DNA of 64,000 nucleotides from NCBI GenBank assembly GCA_025345505.1, contig JANVCC010000130.1, forward strand, positions 5,895,366-5,959,365. The letters are read 5' to 3'. The notes beneath the pieces are model-generated. The model was not told the origin of the DNA. It was given only the letters and a program-made list of their open reading frames with translations, and did no database searches. Each line of letters opens with the position of its first letter. The stretch's first letter is position 1. Made by a program: the position numbers and the translations under genes. The DNA is from Todiramphus chloris collaris (taxonomy: Eukaryota > Chordata > Aves > Coraciiformes > Alcedinidae). Below, in pieces: positions 57,855-64,000 of the stretch.

Positions 57855-60800
57855 GTAAACATTTATTTTTTCCCACTGTACCATGCCTTTCCCTGAAGAT
57901 TTTGAACGTTTTGTCTTGAGCTGCAGTGCAGAAGGTTAAGTTACACTTACGAAATTCTTTGAAGTGCCAGTAAAGACACATGTTTTGCTTTCTCAAAGAA
58001 ATCAGACCAAATTATCCGCTATGCAAAGTATAAATAGCTGCCTATTATAGGGTAGATGAAAGATGTGTTATTTTTAGAGGGACGAGAGAAATCTTAAACT
58101 GACCAGCAGCTTAATATGTCAGCTTGATCGGTCACTTCAGGAAAATATTTTGAAGGAATTCATATTAAAAAACTTTAAAGAAGATGAGTGTGAGCTTGAA
58201 GATTTTATTCACTTACTGGCTCAAAGTATTCTGTGGGCCATAATGCTTCTAAATGTCTTTAAAATAGCCTGAAATCCAGTGTCATGAAAATATGAAATGT
58301 TCTCCTAACCTCTGTGCTGAATGGTACAATGATGTGGAGGATTGATCAATCTTTCTCTTAAGTAGTTTTTTCTTATTTATATGAGCAGTGCTTGTTTGCT
58401 TATTCTTTTTCAAAATGTGGGTTTTTATTAAAAACACCTGATACAGTAGGTATAACCATGAGTACTCTCATTTGCATTTTGTGCTGTTAATGTAATTTGC
58501 TGTCATGAGGATGGTTTAGGATGTTCTCTGAATAGGGCCAGAACTCTTGTTGTCACATTGGTGTGTTGAAGATACCAGTGCTCATTTCTATATTCAATTG
58601 TTTTAAGAAAGAGATAGAAAATTAAAGTAATTAAAGCTGAAAATCGCCAATGCAACTTTATTTTAACAGAGATACTGTTGATCTCTTGTATTTTGTTATT
58701 CTCCTATGTTTAATAAATGGAGTACTCTCCACACCAGTTAGAATTTCAAGCTGCATGTTTTGCTATGAGCTTTCAGACGTGGTTTATTTGCTGCCTAGGT
58801 AACAAATCCAGATGTGGCACTCATCTGTGTATTTTACTGAATTATGTGGAACAAGCTGAGGACAAACACCGGAGACTGTACTCAGTTAAAGTATATGCTC
58901 TGGTATCCCAGTGAGTTACTAGGGAAAACAAATATTGTACTCCTCGTCATTTGGATTTCTCTGGAAGTGAAACAGAAGCTTGGCATTCAGATATGAGTAA
59001 CTGCCCATCTGATTTCCATTATCTTTAGTTGACTTAAGTTTGTTTTGCTTAAAAAGTAATTGCTTTGCTTATTGATTAAAGCCTCATGACTACAGCATTT
59101 CAACAGAGGAGAAATTCAAGCAGAGGAAAGAACAAGATTGGCCGCTGCTACAGAAAGCTAACAGTAGTTTGTGTCTTTTTATCTCTGGTAACTTTAATCT
59201 TGGAACTGGTTTTCTAAATGTGATTTGCTTTAAAATGTATGCTTCTGAACTGCAAAGCTTGGCTTGCTGGTAGAATTGATACAGCTATTGATAATAATTT
59301 TGCACATCAGTATAGTACCAGGGATATGCCTTCCTAGAAGACTGACTGCATTTTCTAGGGAGTAATTCACCTGGCAAATGAAAGTGTCAACAGTTTGCCA
59401 CTAGAGAGTTTAATGAGAAAAAAACCACAGGGCACTGACATAACATATCTAACCCAGGATGTGCTGTTTAGCATGCTGATAACCCAAGATTCAATACTAT
59501 AGACATTCAGAAAATATAAAAAGTAATTTCTATATTTAATGACATTAGAAATTAAGGTTAATTGTCACAATGCAAATACATTTTATCCCTAATGTACCTA
59601 GAATTGTACTGATTTCAGTGGGTGATTTTGCAGTATCAGAGCAAATTATTCTCCTGTCACCTGACCTCTCATCAAACAAAAAATCATGTGACCTAAAAGG
59701 GGACAGATAATTTCTCCTAATTTTGCTGAAAGGCTTAACTGCTACGAACAAACAGGATTTAGCAGCTAGGGTGTGGTGCTTGTGGTGACTGGTCTCAGTT
59801 TCCCTCTCTGGGCTGAGCTTGCCCCTGCTCCAAGCCTCTCCACCTTTGACCTGGCTTTGGGAGCAGAGTTGAGACTTTCACACTTTAGAAAGCAGAGTGG
59901 TAGGACTGGAGGAGGTGGCAGGCTAAGCTTGATTTTAGGCAAAGAGCTGGGAGCAGTCCCGGCACCACTGAAATCAGTGAGATTTTTGCCAAGGACTTGG
60001 GTAGGGTCAGGATTTTGTGTAATGAGGGGATGTGTCAGCAAGGCTATGGATGCTATCCCATGCTGGATTTGAAGGGAATTGACGAAAAGTTCCCTGTGGT
60101 GGAAATGTTCAACAGAAAGCAGTTTTCTGGGCAGGAATAAGACAGAGAAATACTCAAAGTCATAAGGGACTGCAGCTGAAGAGACTGGAAATAGTATATA
60201 AAAGCCCAACCCACCGCTCAGTGTGCATCTTCTCAGACAATGACAGAAATGCTGGGTCCTAATGTCTAAAGTTCTTGCACTGTAAAATGATTTAAAATCT
60301 GAAGGTCAAAAAATTCAATTTTACCTTATCATCACTAAAGAAAAACTAAATTTGTGGGGAAATTTCACTAATATTGGTGGGAGAGCTTAAAGCATGTTAT
60401 GAGGGTGCCTGTGTAACAGTAGATGTTCTGAAATCTTTGGAATTAGGCAGACTTTTCCCTTGGATTCTTCAGGTCAAATCCTGTCTCTTCTGTGCCCTTT
60501 GGTAATTGTCGGGACTGTAGCACATATTTGGTGTGACGAAAGTAACCCGGAGGAGGATCCCGATAGTGTTGTCTCCACCTCCTCATAGTTTTGCTTCCTG
60601 TGTTGGTGGTTTAAATGTGGGTTTGTACCTCTATGATGATAACTCTTCTATATAGTATCTGAGAGAAATCTTGAGAACACACCATATAATCTGTGTGGAC
60701 TATCTGAATTATCTTCCATTTTTTAAGTCGGTTGTTTGACTTAACAGTGGTGTGTTTGAGAGGCTCCATAAGGTAATACTAAATTTTAAAAAAGCACACA

Positions 60801-61484
60801 TCTGTCAGCTCTTGACAGCGATGAATCTTAAGTAGGTATGCAAGTTATTTATGGGTATCAAAGTGATGTTCCTATTGTAGATCGGGAGCCATAGTGTGCT
60901 TCCCTCCTCTCCCGCTTTCCCCCTTGCAGTGCTGTAAATCTAACTTCTGCCCATCCTATTGTTCGAAGAAAAGCAGCCATATTGTGCTGATTGCTATTAA
61001 ATTAAAGCAGAAAGGGAGGGAAACAAATGCGGAAGCCAATCTTACCAGCAGGGATACCACTATCTTTTATTTTGCCTTTTGGGGGTCACAAAGTCATGGC
61101 AGGCAGCTGACCTCTGATAACCTTTTCAGTGCCACAGCATGCAGTTTCTTTCGGAAGAACTTAATTAAACACAACTGAAGTTCCTGGCTAACATTTGTTC
61201 CTGAAAAGAGTCATCTTTGATTGGTATTTTCTGCTGAGGGGACAACAGAGATGCTGCTTTTGTTCTGAGGAGAAAAGTTAGCATATGTTAGTTAAGGATT
61301 TGTGGTTTCCTATAGTGGTGCTGGGTCTTTCTGAAGATTCACTGGGGTTCTCAGCTAGCACCACCGCAGAGGAGGAAAAGCACACCGACTACCTTTAAAA
61401 CTCATTTTAAATGAGGCTACTCCTACTTATTGAATGTGATGTGTAATTTGGTCCAAGGTGAATAAAATTATATTCTTCCCACAG
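57855..61484. other. Putative intron or intergenic DNA, nothing else recognised
   Basis: AT-rich unique sequence between two candidate exons. A 147-residue minus-strand frame at 59766-60209 overlaps a plus-strand one and has no recognisable domain. No repeats of note. Confidence 0.4.
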
Positions 61485-61574
61485 AGCTGGTGGTGTATCT
61501 GAGGTAGTCTGTGTCCTTGATATGAACCATGAAGTATGGAACATGTATCCACCAAAGCTTCATTGCAAGCCCAA
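61485..61574 (+). CDS. Candidate coding exon, unknown gene
   Basis: I do not recognise the product. The 90-bp interval has very good splice boundaries: TATTCTTCCCACAG before and CCCAA|GTAAGA after. Of three frames, two hit stops and one is fully open when the first base completes a codon. That frame gives 29 residues beginning AGGVSEVVCVLDMNHEVWNM and exits in phase 2. The entry phase fits the exit of the candidate exon at 57736-57854. Nothing in the peptide identifies a family. An exon of a poorly conserved gene, an alternative exon of a non-coding RNA, or chance are all possible. Confidence 0.25.
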
Positions 61575-64000
61575 GTAAGATTAATTAGAGCAAGAGGAGT
61601 TTTATTTAGTTCTTCTCATGTGGAAATATACTTGCAAAACAGAAAATTATAGGCAGTTCTTATGGTATAGGATATAAATGCAGAACACTGGTTTAATTTA
61701 GACATCACCTGCCAGGTGAAGTGTGTAAGGCTCTTTTAATTGCAGAAATATCTAGATTTAAGTCATCTTCCATATGCTTTTTTTTTAGTTTGATCATATT
61801 GGCTTTTGTAGGTAGAATCAGTGACAGAACATTTTGCTAGAGAAAAAAGCTGTTTATTTCTCTTGGACGGGGAACTAGGTTGTGTATTTGGTGACTGCTG
61901 AACCTCTTTGAATCAGGAAACATTAACGACAGGTCTCTAGGTCTAATTCAGGATGTGTGAGCATCTGTACAAGTCTTTGAGGGAGGCAAACTTAAAATTT
62001 TACCTTTACTGCACTAACATCAGTCAGAGGGAACACTTTCGTTTTCCCAGAAGTACAGTCTGGGAGTTGGCAGCACACAGGTCACTGGTTTGGCCAGGGA
62101 AGAAGGTCCAGCTCTCTGACAGGAGGTGTGATGTCCTGATAGAGGGGCAGCTCTCCTTAGCTGCTACCTGCTGCCATAGCACAAGAGGCTCTCAGTTTCT
62201 GTTGTCTTACTTTGTTTCTTGGGGTAAATCATGTGGCATCTCTGTCAGCTGAGGTCCTCTGCTGGTAGTCTTTTCTCACTGGGACAGGAGCTCCCCGTGA
62301 GCTCAGAGGGCAGACAGGAGCCTGGGAGCAGCTCCTGCACTTGTGGGTTGTCCTGGTTGTTGCCTTGGGAGGTGAAGTGACATTGCTTCATTGAGGGCAG
62401 TGGGATGGAGTGTGGGAAGAGATTGGGCAAAGGATTACTAGATGCCATGGGATACCTCTTCTCCTTTGCTAAAGAGTGACCTGCCTTAGCAAATTGCAGC
62501 TAAGGAAAAATTTTCCCATCACTTGTTCTTCAGTTTTCTCTTTCCTCCTTTTGTCCCTGATCTTTGATACTGTATGTCTTAGCCTTGCAGAATAGTCGTG
62601 TGGACGATGTTTGCTGAGGCTGTGTCACCTTCCTCAGAGTTAGTGTCCCTGTGTGGGTTGGAGGGTATGGAAAGTGTCTGTTTTGAGGGCTGGAGCCACA
62701 TTGAGCAGAAATGATGCAGTCAAAACTGCCTGGAAAGATCAGGTTACTAACTCATTAGAGGGAATGCTTCCTGGTAACTGTAAAATGAGCTTCCATGCTC
62801 CCTCATTTCTAGCATCTAATTTGCTAGGTGGTTTCATTTATTAGCATACATTCAAGTGTGTGGGCACTTGTATGGCTCTTTCTTTAAGAAACAAAAACAT
62901 TAACCCTCTAGTACACCACCTGTTTGCACTTCATTGTCAACTGTGAGGGGTTATTTTATTGGCTTCATTGTTTCACTTTTCATTAACTTTTTTCTTTATT
63001 AGCATGCAGGCTGCAATACGATTTCTTTTTGCTAGAAATGGACTTTGTTTGTCATTAATACCATACTTCTGGCTGTATTTCTTTATTTAAAAGAAATAAA
63101 GCTTTTCTTTCATATCTAGTCTTTATATCTACCCTGGTCTGTGTCTCTGTCCTAGTGGCTTTCCAAATGTACTTGATTTAGCTTTTCAATATGTAATTAA
63201 TGCCAAACAAGTTAATTGCTTTACAAGTGTCTAAAATTCCCTCGTTTCATTTCTATTCATTTATCAACCTTCATTATACAGCCACTGTTCCACATAAACA
63301 CAAATGATTATTAATGAATGCCTAATGTTGTATTCATTAGAAAATCAGGTTAATGGCTAGTAATGAATATCTGAGCTACTTGATACTATCAAGTATGTTT
63401 TTGTTGTGTGGTTTGGTTTTTTTTTTTCCTTTCCCTTGTTGATTACAATGCTTCTTGAATCTATGAAGAAATCATACCTGTATGTTAGGCCAACTGAAAC
63501 ACGATGAGGTCAAACCTTTGCAAAAGCCCATGACCATTCCCACATTGCAGGTGCTTTCTCTGAAGGTTGAATGCTAAAGATATTTGACAAAGACAGACAA
63601 CTTGTAACCACCAGTTTATCCTCAGGAGATATCTACTTAAGGGGATTACTCATATTCTTAAAACCATTTAAGACTAGTCAAGGTGACAAAGATCATTCCT
63701 AGATGCCTTTCTACAGTCATAAGAGATTTGATTATGCAGGATTAATATCTGTATCTGGCACATACTGAGACACATAGTAATTCTAATGTATAGCATATTT
63801 CTCATTGTGGGAGTATGTGGTGCAAGCTCTAATGCTTTCACCTAGTTTTAAAAGCCATTAAGGTTCAAGATGGGTGAGCACTCACATTAAAAGCAGTGAT
63901 AAGTTTTATACTAGCTAAAATTTGACAAGGTAGTACTATTTCAGATGCTTCTATATATCCATGTGCGGTTACAGGTCAATGTGAATGAGCAGGTCTTATG
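61575..64000. other. Unique DNA at the right edge, no gene recognised
   Basis: AT-rich sequence with no exon I can support that would continue the candidate gene; any next exon would lie beyond the window or is not recognisable. An AT-rich, homeodomain-word-rich stretch is present at about 62.95-63.4 kb (TTAATGAATG, TAATTAATG and similar). Confidence 0.45.

Noticed and set aside
59766-60209. 147-residue minus-strand frame overlapping a 99-residue plus-strand frame
   Set aside because: Overlap on both strands and absence of any family signal point to chance.
61789-61811. Possible 23-bp micro-exon after the candidate exon at 61485
   Set aside because: TTTTTTTTAG and TAG|GTAGAA flank it, but such short exons need independent evidence and T-tract/AG pairs are frequent in AT-rich DNA.
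1-64000. CRISPR arrays, bacterial operons, tRNA or rRNA genes, LTR elements or endogenous viral genes
   Set aside because: No regularly spaced direct repeats with unique spacers, no cloverleaf or rRNA signature, and no paired terminal repeats or viral domain frames were seen on either strand.

Overview
This is vertebrate nuclear DNA, almost certainly from a bird. It is AT-rich, gene-poor and non-operonic. Its interspersed repeats are CR1 non-LTR retrotransposons, all cut off at the 5' side, in both young (bird-type) and very old (sauropsid-type) forms. I saw no SINEs and no LTR elements. The species cannot be named from the sequence.

The one gene I can identify is at the left edge, on the minus strand: the 5' end of stabilin-2 (STAB2, also called HARE), an endothelial scavenger and hyaluronan-clearance receptor. 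Its first coding exon (4631 to 4551) encodes a signal peptide, has a strong start context and has an in-frame stop 12 nt upstream. A 4.3 kb phase-0 intron follows, then a second coding exon (259 to 126) carrying the first cysteine-rich segment (CDQK...C..C...CP.GYTK...DCRY). The rest of the gene lies beyond base 1. In other vertebrates STAB2 lies in the neighbourhood IGF1-PAH-ASCL1-(C12orf42)-STAB2-NT5DC3. The 59 kb right of base 4632 would then be the STAB2 upstream region facing the ASCL1 gene desert. That placement is synteny inference; ASCL1 itself is not in the window.

Layout: 1-4631 STAB2 5' end; 4632-7471 upstream DNA; 7472-8384 CR1 (-); about 10.0-10.3 kb a cluster of four CAGCTG E-boxes; 12.59-12.93 kb an isolated CpG-rich block like a small promoter island; 14.56-14.75 and 16.62-17.71 kb ancient CR1 remnants; 17.7-29.2 kb AT-rich unique DNA with a G-quadruplex motif and a short spaced repeat; 29.18-30.50 kb the longest CR1 (-), with reverse-transcriptase motifs and an internal 49-bp tandem duplication; 36.5-37.45 kb two CR1 copies (+); 39.63-39.77 kb a CR1 tail (+); 40.3-41.2 kb a GC-rich unique block; 41.86-42.15 kb low-complexity and Z-DNA-prone DNA; 50.63-51.15 kb CR1 (+); 57.7-61.6 kb two candidate plus-strand exons in compatible phase whose product I do not recognise.

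I found no CRISPR array, RNA gene, bacterial-type system or convincing new defence or mobile system. The best leads for novelty are the possible unrecognised plus-strand gene (57.7-61.6 kb), the isolated CpG block at 12.6 kb and the E-box cluster at 10.0-10.3 kb.
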